This document shows positions 42,671 to 50,760 of a stretch of DNA of 64,000 bases, in pieces. Made by a program: the position numbers and the translations under genes. The DNA lies in NCBI RefSeq assembly GCF_000220705.2, contig NZ_CP023202.1:7073892-7137891 (forward strand), read 5' to 3'. Each line of letters opens with the position of its first letter. Within the stretch, counting starts at the first letter, position 1. Source of the DNA: Streptomyces xinghaiensis S187 (GTDB lineage: Bacteria; Actinomycetota; Actinomycetes; Streptomycetales; Streptomycetaceae). The notes under the pieces were generated by a model. That model saw only the letters and a list, made by a program, of their open reading frames with translations, searched no databases and was not told the DNA's origin.

Positions 42671-43606
42671 TCAGCCGAGCACCTGCACTTCGCCGACGGC
42701 GATCTCCACCTGCGACTCCCGGGTCTCGGTCAACTGCCCGCTCTGCCCGCCTCCTTGCCAGTCGATCCCCCATGTGGAAGTGGCGGTCACGGTGAACTTG
42801 TCTCCCGGCCGGGAAGCGGAGGTGGTGGTGTAGAGGTGACCGCAGTCGGGGGACTCGCGCTTGCCGTACGCGGGCTTGTAGGGGGTGCCCGGCTTGGTGC
42901 AGGTCACCGTGGTGCCGTCCCCCATGGACCACCGGATCGTAGAGACCTTCGCCGTGGCGGTCACCGTCACCGCTCCGGCGCTGGCGCTGGCCGTCACCGG
43001 CCCGAAGGTGTTCGGTGACCGGTTGATGTGCATCCAGACCGGCATGCCGACGGCGAACTTCCCCGACGCCTTCGGGCTGGCGATGTCCGGCCCGAGCAGT
43101 GTCATCTTCTTCACCGCTTCCAGGGCCAGCACCTCGGGGTCAACGGGCTGGGCCGCGCCCCCTGGCGGGGTGGCGAACCACTGGGTGAGGAAGCCGGCAT
43201 CGTGGTTTGGGCAGTACGCGTCATAGATCGCGCCGTCCCCGGGGGAGCGCCCTTCCCACGCCGGGTCGCCGGCGGGAGGCTGAGGGTTGGCCAGTTGGTA
43301 GTAGCAGGAGGTCTTGCTGTCCCAGGAGCCAAACCCGTCCAGGTGGCAGGGCACCTCCTGGCCCGCGCCCCCGGTGGAGTCGTCACGGCAGGTCGGTTTG
43401 CCGCCGCTGTGGCCGCTCTGCCGGCTCCCGCCGCGGTCACCGCCCTTCTGCCCCGGCGTGGTCACCGTGTCCTCTGCGATGATCCGGCACGGGGAGCCGT
43501 CCGGCGGGCAGTACACCCTGCCCCCGTCGGCCTGCGCGGACCCGGACAGCACACTCACGGTGACCGCGCCGGCCAGCGGCAAGGCCACGGCCGCGCGCCT
43601 CAGCAC
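42671..43606 (-). CDS. Secreted protein with PKD-like fold, Tad-associated
   Basis: The 311-residue protein has a signal peptide (LRRAAVALPLAGAVTVSVLS, cleavage near AQA-DG). A Cys-containing N-terminal region follows and a beta-rich C-terminal part with TIRWSMGDGTTVTCTKPGTP, a PKD-like motif, and ESPDCGHLYTTTSA. Homologues with this layout accompany actinobacterial Tad operons. Function is unknown; an extracellular pilus-associated role is inferred. Confidence 0.75.
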   Translation of the reverse strand: MLRRAAVALPLAGAVTVSVLSGSAQADGGRVYCPPDGSPCRIIAEDTVTTPGQKGGDRGGSRQSGHSGGKPTCRDDSTGGAGQEVPCHLDGFGSWDSKTSCYYQLANPQPPAGDPAWEGRSPGDGAIYDAYCPNHDAGFLTQWFATPPGGAAQPVDPEVLALEAVKKMTLLGPDIASPKASGKFAVGMPVWMHINRSPNTFGPVTASASAGAVTVTATAKVSTIRWSMGDGTTVTCTKPGTPYKPAYGKRESPDCGHLYTTTSASRPGDKFTVTATSTWGIDWQGGGQSGQLTETRESQVEIAVGEVQVLG

Positions 43607-44193
43607 GGCCGGTCCCGGTCCGCCAGTGCCTCGGTGACCACCCAGCGTTCTCCGATGGTCCGCAGTGAGGCGTTGACGATGTACCGCTTGGGCTGGTCCG
43701 GTGCTTCCACGCTCTTGCCCGTGGACTTGTTGACCGGTGTCAGCGACGCGTTGTCGAAGCAGACGACCAGCTTTGCCCGGTGCGGCTTCTGCTTCAGGTC
43801 GACGGTGGTCCGCTCCGCCTCGACCTTGGGCTTCCCCGTGGTGACGATGTCGTTCTGCAGATTGACGAACACCTCTTCCTTGACGCCCGCGAGGGCCTTC
43901 TCAGAGGCGTAGGTGCCGATGTCGCTGCCCTTCAGCGTTCCTTTGCTCGTCGCCTCCACCTTGGCGTTGACCATGCCCTGGTAGGCGTCGAACACTGCGG
44001 CCTCTGCCTCGACGACGGCGGCGTCGGGCGAGGGCGAGCTCTTGGTTGGTGAGGACGTGTTGCCGTTGTCGTCCGGCGTGTCCTTCTCCCCGCATGCGCT
44101 GGCCAGGAAGACCGCGGCCATGAGGGCCGCGGCCGTTGCGGTCCGGCGTGCCTGGTGGTGGTTCCTTCGTGCTGCTGGTGCTGTCCTTGCCAC
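43600..44193 (-). CDS. Lipoprotein, first gene of the Tad operon
   Basis: The 197-residue protein has an N-terminal basic region and helix ending in the lipobox LASAC near residue 34. A Ser/Pro-rich linker follows, then a globular domain (AAVFDAYQGMVNAKVEATSK, TTVDLKQKPHRAKLVVCFDN, RYIVNASLRTIGERWVVTEA) that resembles small NTF2-like lipoproteins. It overlaps the secreted gene by 7 bp and begins the twelve-gene operon. Confidence 0.82.
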   Translation of the reverse strand: MARTAPAARRNHHQARRTATAAALMAAVFLASACGEKDTPDDNGNTSSPTKSSPSPDAAVVEAEAAVFDAYQGMVNAKVEATSKGTLKGSDIGTYASEKALAGVKEEVFVNLQNDIVTTGKPKVEAERTTVDLKQKPHRAKLVVCFDNASLTPVNKSTGKSVEAPDQPKRYIVNASLRTIGERWVVTEALADRDRPC

Positions 44194-44621
44194 GGAGTCC
44201 CCCTACCGGGTTGCGGGCGGTGCCGGACAGCGGGCCGTCGCGCAGAGGCCGTGGGTCCGGCTCGCGAGCACCTACTGGATCCGGTCAAGACCCATGGTGC
44301 GTTTGTGTAGTCACTACGTTACGCATATGCCACTTGGTTTCCTACACCAGCCCCGGGCGCATCACGAGACAACACCCCGCCTACGCACAGGAGTTGTTGA
44401 AGAACTGTTGCAATGGCTGTGCCACACCGCCACGGGGCTGCCCCGGACGAACGCATGCACGATGGCCGGCCCCCGGCGGCGTGCGCCGCCGGGGAGGAGG
44501 GGGTGACAACCCCTCCATACCGGCCATCGGGCGGCCACCTGGCCCGCCTGGGAACCAACGATCCCTGGCCAGGCGCCGCAGCTCACGGTAACCGACCCTC
44601 GGCGCCGGGCCGGCGCGCTGC
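44194..44621. promoter_or_regulatory. Upstream region of the Tad operon with palindrome and hairpin
   Basis: No gene is seen. GTAGTCACTAC at 44307-44317 is a perfect 11-bp palindrome in an AT-richer patch about 115 bp before the lipoprotein gene, and a candidate operator for the Tad promoter. A GC-rich hairpin (44471-44481 with 44484-44494) lies after the gene that ends at 44622 and could terminate it. Confidence 0.5.
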
Positions 44622-45281
44622 TCAGGAACGTCTTCGGGCCGCCGCCTGCTCGAGGAGACGTCGCCGTGTCCACTTTCGCCGCGGCGGGCCGCCGCGGGGA
44701 TTGGGCTCGGTCGCGTCCGGCTCGCACAGCAAGGGCAGCCGGCCCTGTGCCAGCGAGCTGGAGAAGGAGTTGACGCTCGTGAACCCGAGGAGCGCAGCGG
44801 CCTGGGAGGCGCCCAGCAGCTCCCCGGGGTCGCCTTCGCTCGGCACCTGGGGGAGCGCGGATGTCCCCCGACCGCTGCCCTTGCGCCGGCCTTTGCCCGG
44901 GCGGGTGAGCACCCAGGTCAGCAGCGTGACCCGGAGCCAGCCCAGCCGCCTCCGCGGGTTCTCCGGAGTTCCGAGGACCTCGACGCTGTCAGGCTCAGGA
45001 AAGTAACCCGGGTGGTCGCGCAGGTAGGTGGTCACCTGGTTGGCGTTTTTGTATCCCAGGCACCGCGCCGCCTTGCTCGCGTTCAGCAGTTCGCCGGGAG
45101 GGCCGGCGACGAGGTCGGCGACGACGTCCTTCTGCCGCGAGACGTTGCTGTGGACCAGCGCCTCCGGTGTGCCGTCGTCGAGCCGTGACCGCAGGGCGTC
45201 GGGCCAGGCGGGATCAGTGGTGAGCTTCTCGATGACCCGCATGACCTCTGCGGGGACCGGGTCCCTGGGCTCCGACGGCAT
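44622..45281 (-). CDS. Protein with two excisionase/MerR-like HTH modules
   Basis: The 219-residue protein holds two related helix-turn-helix-like segments: GELLNASKAARCLGYKNANQ (about residue 83) and GELLGASQAAALLGFTSVNS (about residue 153). They are separated by a basic linker with KGRRKGSGRG, and the tail is very basic. ATG 45281 is chosen for its GAGGGA. The double module suggests binding to repeated DNA sites. A variant of the shared promoter motif sits 50 bp upstream, so it belongs to, or might control, that set. Confidence 0.7.
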   Translation of the reverse strand: MPSEPRDPVPAEVMRVIEKLTTDPAWPDALRSRLDDGTPEALVHSNVSRQKDVVADLVAGPPGELLNASKAARCLGYKNANQVTTYLRDHPGYFPEPDSVEVLGTPENPRRRLGWLRVTLLTWVLTRPGKGRRKGSGRGTSALPQVPSEGDPGELLGASQAAALLGFTSVNSFSSSLAQGRLPLLCEPDATEPNPRGGPPRRKWTRRRLLEQAAARRRS

Positions 45282-45331
45282 GGCGTCCCTCAATCATCCA
45301 CCGCGGGTGCCCCTCGGCACCCCGCCCGCAC

Positions 45332-45360
45332 ATAATGGTGGATGATTGGGGTGGGTGTCT
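45332..45360 (-). promoter_or_regulatory. Variant of the shared-motif promoter (copy F)
   Basis: On the minus strand TCCAC followed by CATTAT matches the conserved TTCCAC-TATTAT core, but the -35 side is weak (no TTnnCn). It lies 50 bp before the gene at 45281. Confidence 0.5.
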
Positions 45361-45508
45361 ACCGCATGACGCGTTTCCAGCCTGCCGCTGGGGATTCCCC
45401 GGCCGGCCCTCGGCCGGACACCGGCAGCACAACCGCCCTTCCGTTACGGTTTGTGCGTAGGCCTTGGGGTCCTGTCACTGCTCCGCACACAGCCCTTGGC
45501 AGTGCTTG

Positions 45509-45542
45509 TTGAGGCCCCAAGCCTTACCGGCTGGGGCCTCAA
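45509..45542. terminator. Hairpin after the PP-loop operon
   Basis: Perfect 11-bp arms TTGAGGCCCCA/TGGGGCCTCAA enclose a 12-nt loop, about 65 bp beyond the stop of the last gene at 45607. Upstream CTTGGGGTCC (from ~45462) could pair alternatively with the left arm. Confidence 0.65.
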
Positions 45543-45606
45543 CTCTTGCTGGAAGTGATCCGGCGGTCGTACCGGCGGCGCCGGGCCGGGGCGGGCCGAC
45601 CGATGG

Positions 45607-45945
45607 TCACTCCGGGATCAGACACACCCCGCGCCGGGCGGCACGGGCCGCGAGAGCGCCGTAGGCGAGGGCTGCGGGGGTGTTCTCCCACTCCCGCAGT
45701 ACCAGGGGCGCGAGCAGCATCGGCCGGTCGGCGCCCGCCGGGGGCAGGCCGAGGCGGCGCAGTTCCTCGGCGAGTTGGGCATCCGTCAGCTCCGCATAGC
45801 GTGTGTGGACGGCGGCCCGGGTCTCTTCCAGGCCTTGGGAGTAGTGCTCGTGCCCTTGGTGCAGGATCTCCCGCAGTTCGACGGCGTCATCGGTGGCTTC
45901 GGCCAGGGCGAGGAGGTCCAGGAGGTGCTCGGTGGTGTAGCTCAT
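45607..45945 (-). CDS. Small helical hypothetical protein (end of the PP-loop operon)
   Basis: The 112-residue protein is helical (TTEHLLDLLALAEATDDAVE, EILHQGHEHYSQGLEETRAA, LTDAQLAEELRRLGLPPAGA). It starts at ATG 45945, 6 bp after the PP-loop gene stop (TTG 45954 is possible). No family is recognised. Close spacing indicates it is the last gene of that operon. Confidence 0.65.
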   Translation of the reverse strand: MSYTTEHLLDLLALAEATDDAVELREILHQGHEHYSQGLEETRAAVHTRYAELTDAQLAEELRRLGLPPAGADRPMLLAPLVLREWENTPAALAYGALAARAARRGVCLIPE

Positions 45946-45950
45946 CGGAG

Positions 45951-47000
45951 TCAACTTCCTCTGAATCTGTCGAGGGAGCAGGCGGCGCAGTCGGAGGCAG
46001 TGGCCTCACGGCGGGCGAGCAAGACCTGCTTGCGCGGCGGCTTTTGCAGGGCCGCGCGCACCTGCTCCTGCAGAAAGTCGAAGGCCGGGGTGTCGTCCGC
46101 GCAGATCACCCCGGGGGCGGGGGCCCCGGGCGAGCGCGCTAGGTGGATCAGCTCGTGGATGCGGATTCCGGGCTGGAAAATGTCACCGCGGACAGCCTCC
46201 ACCTCATCGTACAAAGCGGCGAGACGAGGTCGGCGGCCGATGGCCAGGAGTACGTCCCTCCGGGAGCCGAAGACGCACAGCGAGCAGGAACACCGGGAGG
46301 TTCCTCCCCAGTCGCGGGCCCCCGGAACGGAGTCGTACGTCCAGTGCGGCGCGATGGGGGAACTGCCGGCCCACTCCCGGGCGGCCGGGGTACTCCACGC
46401 CAGAGCGGGCAGCCACTCGTCCACGATCCGGGCTGAATTGCTCACCACGTTCCGGTAAGGCCGCAGCAGGCTCCGGGCCGGGCTCTCGTCCCAGCGCATC
46501 CCCATGACCTTCAGGATGCGGACCGGCCGCCCCAGCTCCTTCTTCCAAGCCCTGACCACCGGTGTCCAGGCGGCGGACACCACGGATTCCTTCGCGCTCT
46601 TGGTGCAGAACTTCGCCCCGAGCCGGGGATACCGGCCGTAGGCGGCGATCTCGGTGAGGAGCGTGTGCGGCACCCGTCCGCCACCGGCCACCGGCATGGT
46701 CCGGGTGACCTCGATGTGCTGGTCCGCAGGCAGGCCGAAGGCGGCCGCCTGGCACGCGGCGTACTCCGCCGCGCCCGGCCAGCGGACCCCGTCGTAGACG
46801 ACGCTCGGCCAGTCCAGCACTCCGAGGCAGGCGTGATAGCTCCGGACCCGGTCGACGACGCCGGCGGCCCGCGCGGCATCCATGAACAGCGACATCATCA
46901 ACGCGCTGTCGTTGCCGCCGGAGAGCTGGGGCGCCAGAAGGTCGTAGTCGGTCAGGTCAGGAAGCGGCGCACGAGTGACCGTCTGGCCAGGCGTGGTCAT
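45951..47000 (-). CDS. PP-loop ATPase, PAPS-reductase-like
   Basis: The 349-residue protein has the PP-loop SGGNDSA at residues 27-33, which binds ATP alpha-phosphates in PAPS reductase, tRNA thiolases and DndC-type proteins. KFCTKSAKESVV (~130), CSCSLCVFGSRRDVLLAIGR (~240) and a C-terminal CAACSLDRF provide cysteines that could bind a metal or Fe-S cluster. It is far longer than true PAPS reductases and is not next to sulfate-assimilation genes. Phage/plasmid homologues are expected to modify a nucleic acid or nucleotide. Its ATG overlaps the stop of the DUF6884-like gene (ATGA). Confidence 0.82.
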   Translation of the reverse strand: MTTPGQTVTRAPLPDLTDYDLLAPQLSGGNDSALMMSLFMDAARAAGVVDRVRSYHACLGVLDWPSVVYDGVRWPGAAEYAACQAAAFGLPADQHIEVTRTMPVAGGGRVPHTLLTEIAAYGRYPRLGAKFCTKSAKESVVSAAWTPVVRAWKKELGRPVRILKVMGMRWDESPARSLLRPYRNVVSNSARIVDEWLPALAWSTPAAREWAGSSPIAPHWTYDSVPGARDWGGTSRCSCSLCVFGSRRDVLLAIGRRPRLAALYDEVEAVRGDIFQPGIRIHELIHLARSPGAPAPGVICADDTPAFDFLQEQVRAALQKPPRKQVLLARREATASDCAACSLDRFRGS

Positions 47001-48012
47001 CGCGTGCTCCCTTGCTCAGAGCAGAACAGAGGGCCGATGACAGCGCGGGGGTGGGCCGGGCGCCGCACGTCGACACCCTGCCGCGCGCCGAACCGCAGCC
47101 GCTTCAGGGCCGGGGATCCGGCGGCGGCGTGCACCACTTGGCCGTATCCGGCGGGGGAGGAACTGACCACCAGCAAGGTGTGGCCGTCCAGGGTGATGGC
47201 GTCACCGGGCAGCAGATCAGCGGCGTCGACTCGCCCGTGCCGGAGACGGCAGCGTGGACAGGGGACCTGGGACACACCGCGGAGGGTCCGCCGGGCGGCT
47301 TCCGCCCACACCGCGTGCCGCAGGCTCCGGTCGCCGACCAGCTCCGCGCAGTACCGGCGCTGGCTGAGCATGCCGCCCCGGCCCTGCAGCACCGGCAGTG
47401 CGTCGGGCAGGACGGTGGTGACCAGACGGCTGTAGTCGCCGCCGCCGAGCACCAGGACCTCGGCTTCGTCCAGGCCCTCGCGCTGGACCTGCTCCCGTAG
47501 CCGGCTGGCGGTGACGGAGCCCTTCTGGCCCAGGCGCTGGTTGTAGCTGCGGATTCGCCGGTCCAGGCTGAGGAGCCCGTGGCGGGCCGAGAGGATCCAG
47601 GTTCGGGAGTGTTCCCCGGCCAGCGCCGCGGCGGCCGCGCGGCAGGACCGGTGATAGGCACCGGTGTACATCTGACCGGCCGGAGCCCCGCCGTCGGCGC
47701 CCAGCCGCTCGGCAGGGAGCTTCGCCGCACCGCAGGCAACCAGGACGGCCCGGTGGGGCGGGCAGAGCACACCATGTGCTTCGGCGTAGGCCCGACCCCG
47801 CGGGGTCAGGAAACCGCGGGGTGGACCAGTTCGGCCACGGCGTACCGGCGGCCCAGCAACGGCCGGCTCGTGGCGAGCTTCTCCCGTTCCAGGACGACAA
47901 GGGTGCGCGGGTTGGTGCCCGGCGGCACGCGGTGGTCGGGGTCGGCGGCGGCCGCCAGCACGGCGGCATGAGGGACGGGCCGCAGACGCTGGAGGGGCGC
48001 AGCGGGGGGCAC
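46997..48012 (-). pseudogene. DUF6884-like gene with a one-base frameshift
   Basis: Two frames together give a ~338-residue protein. GTG 48012 to about 47815 reads PPAAPLQRLRPVPHAAVL and NPRTLVVLEREKLATSRPLL. From about 47820 the other frame continues GFLTPRGRAYAEAHGVLCPP, then the DUF6884-like core (VLVACGAAKLPAERLG, MYTGAYHRSCRAAAAALA, WILSARHGLLSLDRRIRSYN) and a C-terminal Cys pair CPRCRLRHG. A single missing base at about 47815 in CCCCGCGGTTTC accounts for the break. DUF6884 domains resemble those in some TGT/archaeosine-related modification proteins. It is either recently broken or a sequencing error. Confidence 0.75.
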
Positions 48013-48091
48013 GATGGTTCATCTCCTTCGCAACACAGGGGGAAGCCCGGCCGCCCAACGGCAGCCCGGTACGGGATGGGGAGCTGAGGAC

Positions 48092-49309
48092 TCAGGCGGT
48101 GAGGGGGAAAACCAGCTGCTGGCCGTCGGTGTGGGCGGCCCATTCGGCCTCGAACCGATCCTGTTGCTTGCTGTGCACGTGAGCGGGGGCGGTAACCCAG
48201 AACTCCTCGACGGCCGGGAAACCGTTCCCGCGCCGTCGGAGCCAGACCCGCACCGACCCGCCCGCCGGGTCCTCCTCCACGGGAAGTCCCAGGCGTGCAG
48301 CGCGCCTGCGGAGCTCCCGGCCCAGCTCGCGGCGCGTACCGGTGCGCGACCGCTCGACGGCTCGCAGGGCGGGGGCGCGCGCTTGGGGGTTGCTCCTGGA
48401 CGCTGGCAGGATCCGCCGTACCCGGTACGACGCCCAGAGGCAGTCCAGTTCGCGGGCGAAGGCGGTCAGGACCTCCTGGTCGGCAGGCTCGAACATCTCC
48501 AGGAGACTCCGCCGGCCGAAGAGCCGGCCGTTGGTGTTGAGCCGCATGGCGGTGTACTCCAGGCGCAGCACCCGGCCCGCGATGTCAGGGAACGCCCGCA
48601 TCCGCTGCAGGTGGGCGGGCAGCGCACCGAGGGAAACCGGGAAGCAGCAGAAGGAGCAGTAGCTCTTCTTCCACCGCACGCCGAACCGGTCATACAGGTA
48701 GTCCTCGCACGCCTGCCGTCCCCACCCCCATTCGATGAGCGGGAAGACTCCGGTGCGCAGGGGGTTCTTGTTCAGCCTCCGGTCCGCTTCGGCCCGGCCG
48801 GTCTCGTCGGCGTTGAAACCGATCACTTGCCGGAAAGGGCGGCCGCCGCTGGCTGCAGCGGTGAACCGGTCACCCACCTCAGCCTTGGCGTGCAGGCTGC
48901 ACAGCCGTGTCCCGGCCTGCTGTGGCACCGTGCCGCACGTCTCCAGCTCATCCCACAGCGTCCAGCTGCCCCGAGGCACCAGATGGTGAGGACTGCTGGA
49001 GTCGTCGAGGATTTCGATGCCCGCGGCCTTGGCCTGGCCAGCCCGGGCGAGTTGCACCAGGCGAACGCCGTGCTCGCGCAGCAGGGGCAGGATGAACTGC
49101 TCAGCATCCGCCACCGTGTCCGGCCACTCGTCCCCCGTGGCCATGTGCAGCACGACAGTGCGTTGCAGATCCACCCCGTGGGCGGCCGGGTTCTCCAGCA
49201 TCTTGGCGAGGTAACTGGAGGAGTCCAGCCCCAGCCCCCAGTTGATGAACAGCTCCGCGCTGCCCAGACGGGGCAGGAGCGACGGCAGCGACTGCTGCTC
49301 GGCGGGCAC
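48092..49309 (-). CDS. Second PP-loop protein (PAPS-reductase-like, variant loop)
   Basis: The 405-residue protein has NWGLGLDSSSY near residues 23-33, a PP-loop with the SGG triplet changed but the D-S-S kept. HMATGDEWPDT follows, as in the PAPS reductase family after its first strand. CSLHAKAEVGDRF, a FNADETGRAE segment, and SYCSFCCFPVS near 215 are possible metal ligands. GTG 49309 gives AAGGAGG proper spacing, better than GTG 49318. It sits between the SSB gene and the DUF6884-like gene on the same strand. Sequence is only distantly related to the other PP-loop protein in this operon. Confidence 0.8.
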   Translation of the reverse strand: MPAEQQSLPSLLPRLGSAELFINWGLGLDSSSYLAKMLENPAAHGVDLQRTVVLHMATGDEWPDTVADAEQFILPLLREHGVRLVQLARAGQAKAAGIEILDDSSSPHHLVPRGSWTLWDELETCGTVPQQAGTRLCSLHAKAEVGDRFTAAASGGRPFRQVIGFNADETGRAEADRRLNKNPLRTGVFPLIEWGWGRQACEDYLYDRFGVRWKKSYCSFCCFPVSLGALPAHLQRMRAFPDIAGRVLRLEYTAMRLNTNGRLFGRRSLLEMFEPADQEVLTAFARELDCLWASYRVRRILPASRSNPQARAPALRAVERSRTGTRRELGRELRRRAARLGLPVEEDPAGGSVRVWLRRRGNGFPAVEEFWVTAPAHVHSKQQDRFEAEWAAHTDGQQLVFPLTA

Positions 49310-49411
49310 GGTGACCACCTCCTTCTTCTGTCCTGCATGTCGAGTCGGGCCGGGCGCTTCGGGGCGAGGCGGTACGGCCGGACCTGGGCGTGAAGGGACG
49401 GCGCTCCCAAC

Positions 49412-49945
49412 TCAGCTGAGGTGGAAGACTGCGGGGTCGGTAGTGGCGCGGGCGGCGGTTTGGGCGAACCCCGGCCAGCCGCTGCGCCGCGCCTGGTGCC
49501 ACCAGTCAGGGGTGCCGCCGGACGGCGGGAGACCGGGGTTCTCTGCGTTCTGAGGCTGGGCCGGCTCCGGGCGCAGCGCGGTCTGCGGGGCGGCGGCTAG
49601 AGGGCTGGGCAAGGCGGACTCGGTGTAGGCGATCCGGTTGCGCAGGCTCACACCGACGTCGTCGACACTGATGTGCACGGCCTCGCCGTCGGTCCGGGTG
49701 ATCCGGCCGAGGACGACGATGCCAACGCCGTCGACCAGGGATTCCATCACGTGCTCGGCTGCCTTGCGCCATACGGTGCAGATATGCCGTTGTGGGGGGC
49801 CATCCCGCCAGGCGCGGGTCCGGGCGTCCCACACTCGTGGGGTACTGACCACACGGAAGCGGGCGACCGGGATGTCTTGGTGGTAGCGGCATTCGGGGTC
49901 GCCGGTGACGGTCCCGCTGAACGCGACGATGGGCTCGCCGGGCAT
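49412..49945 (-). CDS. ssb: Single-stranded DNA-binding protein
   Basis: The 177-residue protein has an OB-fold N-terminus of about 105 residues: IVAFSGTVTGDPECRYHQDI, PVARFRVVSTPRVWDARTRAW, HICTVWRKAAEHVMESLVDG, IVVLGRITRTDG. The C-terminal tail lacks the acidic DDDIPF tip that recruits SSB partners, as is common in plasmid-borne actinobacterial SSBs. It would protect single-stranded DNA during replication or transfer of the element. It follows the tRNA and the shared-motif promoter copy B. Confidence 0.85.
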   Translation of the reverse strand: MPGEPIVAFSGTVTGDPECRYHQDIPVARFRVVSTPRVWDARTRAWRDGPPQRHICTVWRKAAEHVMESLVDGVGIVVLGRITRTDGEAVHISVDDVGVSLRNRIAYTESALPSPLAAAPQTALRPEPAQPQNAENPGLPPSGGTPDWWHQARRSGWPGFAQTAARATTDPAVFHLS

Positions 49946-50033
49946 GACGGACCTCTTCCTTCGAGCGGAGAGCAGGTTGAGCGCGAAGACGTCGGTGCAT
50001 CCGCGCAGCCGCGAACGCGGGCAGAGAGAAGCG

Positions 50034-50107
50034 TGGTGCTGGCGGGGTTCGAACCCGCGACCTCAGGACTTATAAGATCCGCGCTCTCCCAGCTGAGCTA
50101 CAGCACC
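50034..50107 (-). tRNA. tRNA-Ile with UAU anticodon (reads AUA)
   Basis: A 74-base cloverleaf on the minus strand has acceptor arms GGTGCTG/CAGCACC, D arm GCTC...GAGC and T arm GCGGG-TTCGAAC-CCCGC. The anticodon loop is CTTATAA, giving UAU. The anticodon stem is weak (CGGAT with GTCCT, one C-T mismatch), and the 6-base GAGGTC variable loop is one longer than usual. CCA is not encoded. Bacteria normally read AUA with a lysidine-modified CAU tRNA, so a UAU tRNA is unusual. It lies between promoter copy B and ssb. Confidence 0.85.
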
Positions 50108-50265
50108 GGGGTGGGCCGCGCCTTCTTGGAGGGAGAGAGGGCGCGGCCCGGGAGGCAGCCGGGATCCCGAGGGAGGGGGAGGATTCCGGCTGCTGGTCGG
50201 GGAGATGCAGGGTGCCCCGTCGCGGTCAGACGGCAGAGCCGTTCTGGCCTGCGATGTCAAGTAAC

Positions 50266-50309
50266 ATAATAGTGGAAGGTGCGGGATGGTCAATCCCCCC
50301 TCCCACCTG
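50266..50309 (-). promoter_or_regulatory. Shared-motif promoter, copy B
   Basis: On the minus strand: CAGGT, GGGGGG, TTGACC, 16 nt ending TTCCAC, TATTAT. It precedes the tRNA (50107) and the ssb/PP-loop operon. This copy has the best -35 hexamer. Confidence 0.78.
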
Positions 50310-50312
50310 TGC

Positions 50313-50597
50313 TCACGGTGGATCCTGGCCTTCGCGTAGAGCTCGACGCCGCTCACGGATACGACGCAGCCGATTGACCGTCACCGGATCGTGGGCCAAG
50401 GCGCGCTCGTCGTCCAGGAGAGCGTTGAGGATCTGGAAATAGGCGGTGGGCGACATCCCCAGCTGCTCCCGGATGGCCCGGTCCCGTGGTCCGGGGGAAG
50501 CAAAAGGAGTCCGCGCCAGGCGCAGGATCTCCCGCTCTCGCGGCCCCAGTTCCGGCGCGGGCTGCTTCTTCTCGGGCGGGTCGGAGGGGTGCGGCAT
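50313..50597 (-). CDS. DUF3263 family protein
   Basis: The 94-residue protein matches actinobacterial DUF3263: GPREREILRLARTPFASPGP, then DRAIREQLGMSPTAYFQILN, ALLDDERALAHDPVTVNRLR. The family forms a small helical, HTH-like fold seen in actinobacteria and is probably DNA-binding. Start ATG 50597 has GAGGAGA. It overlaps nothing and stops just before promoter copy B. Confidence 0.85.
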   Translation of the reverse strand: MPHPSDPPEKKQPAPELGPREREILRLARTPFASPGPRDRAIREQLGMSPTAYFQILNALLDDERALAHDPVTVNRLRRIRERRRALREGQDPP

Positions 50598-50760
50598 GAC
50601 GGGGTCTCCTCGGTGGGCGTACCCCCTCCGCTGCGGCGTCGGGCGGCGTGAAGGTGGAGTGACTGCGGCTTGGCCGGCGAGTGCGACAGCAGCGGCCTCT
50701 CCCCCAGGGGCTGTCCGTACGGCGCTGCGCCGCAGGGGCAGCCCTGGAGGGAGGGGTATG

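Noticed and set aside
45607..49309. Dnd/Ssp-type phosphorothioation locus
   Set aside because: PP-loop proteins are present, but no DndB, DndD, DndE or cysteine desulfurase homologue is seen and the PP-loop proteins differ from DndC in length and motifs.
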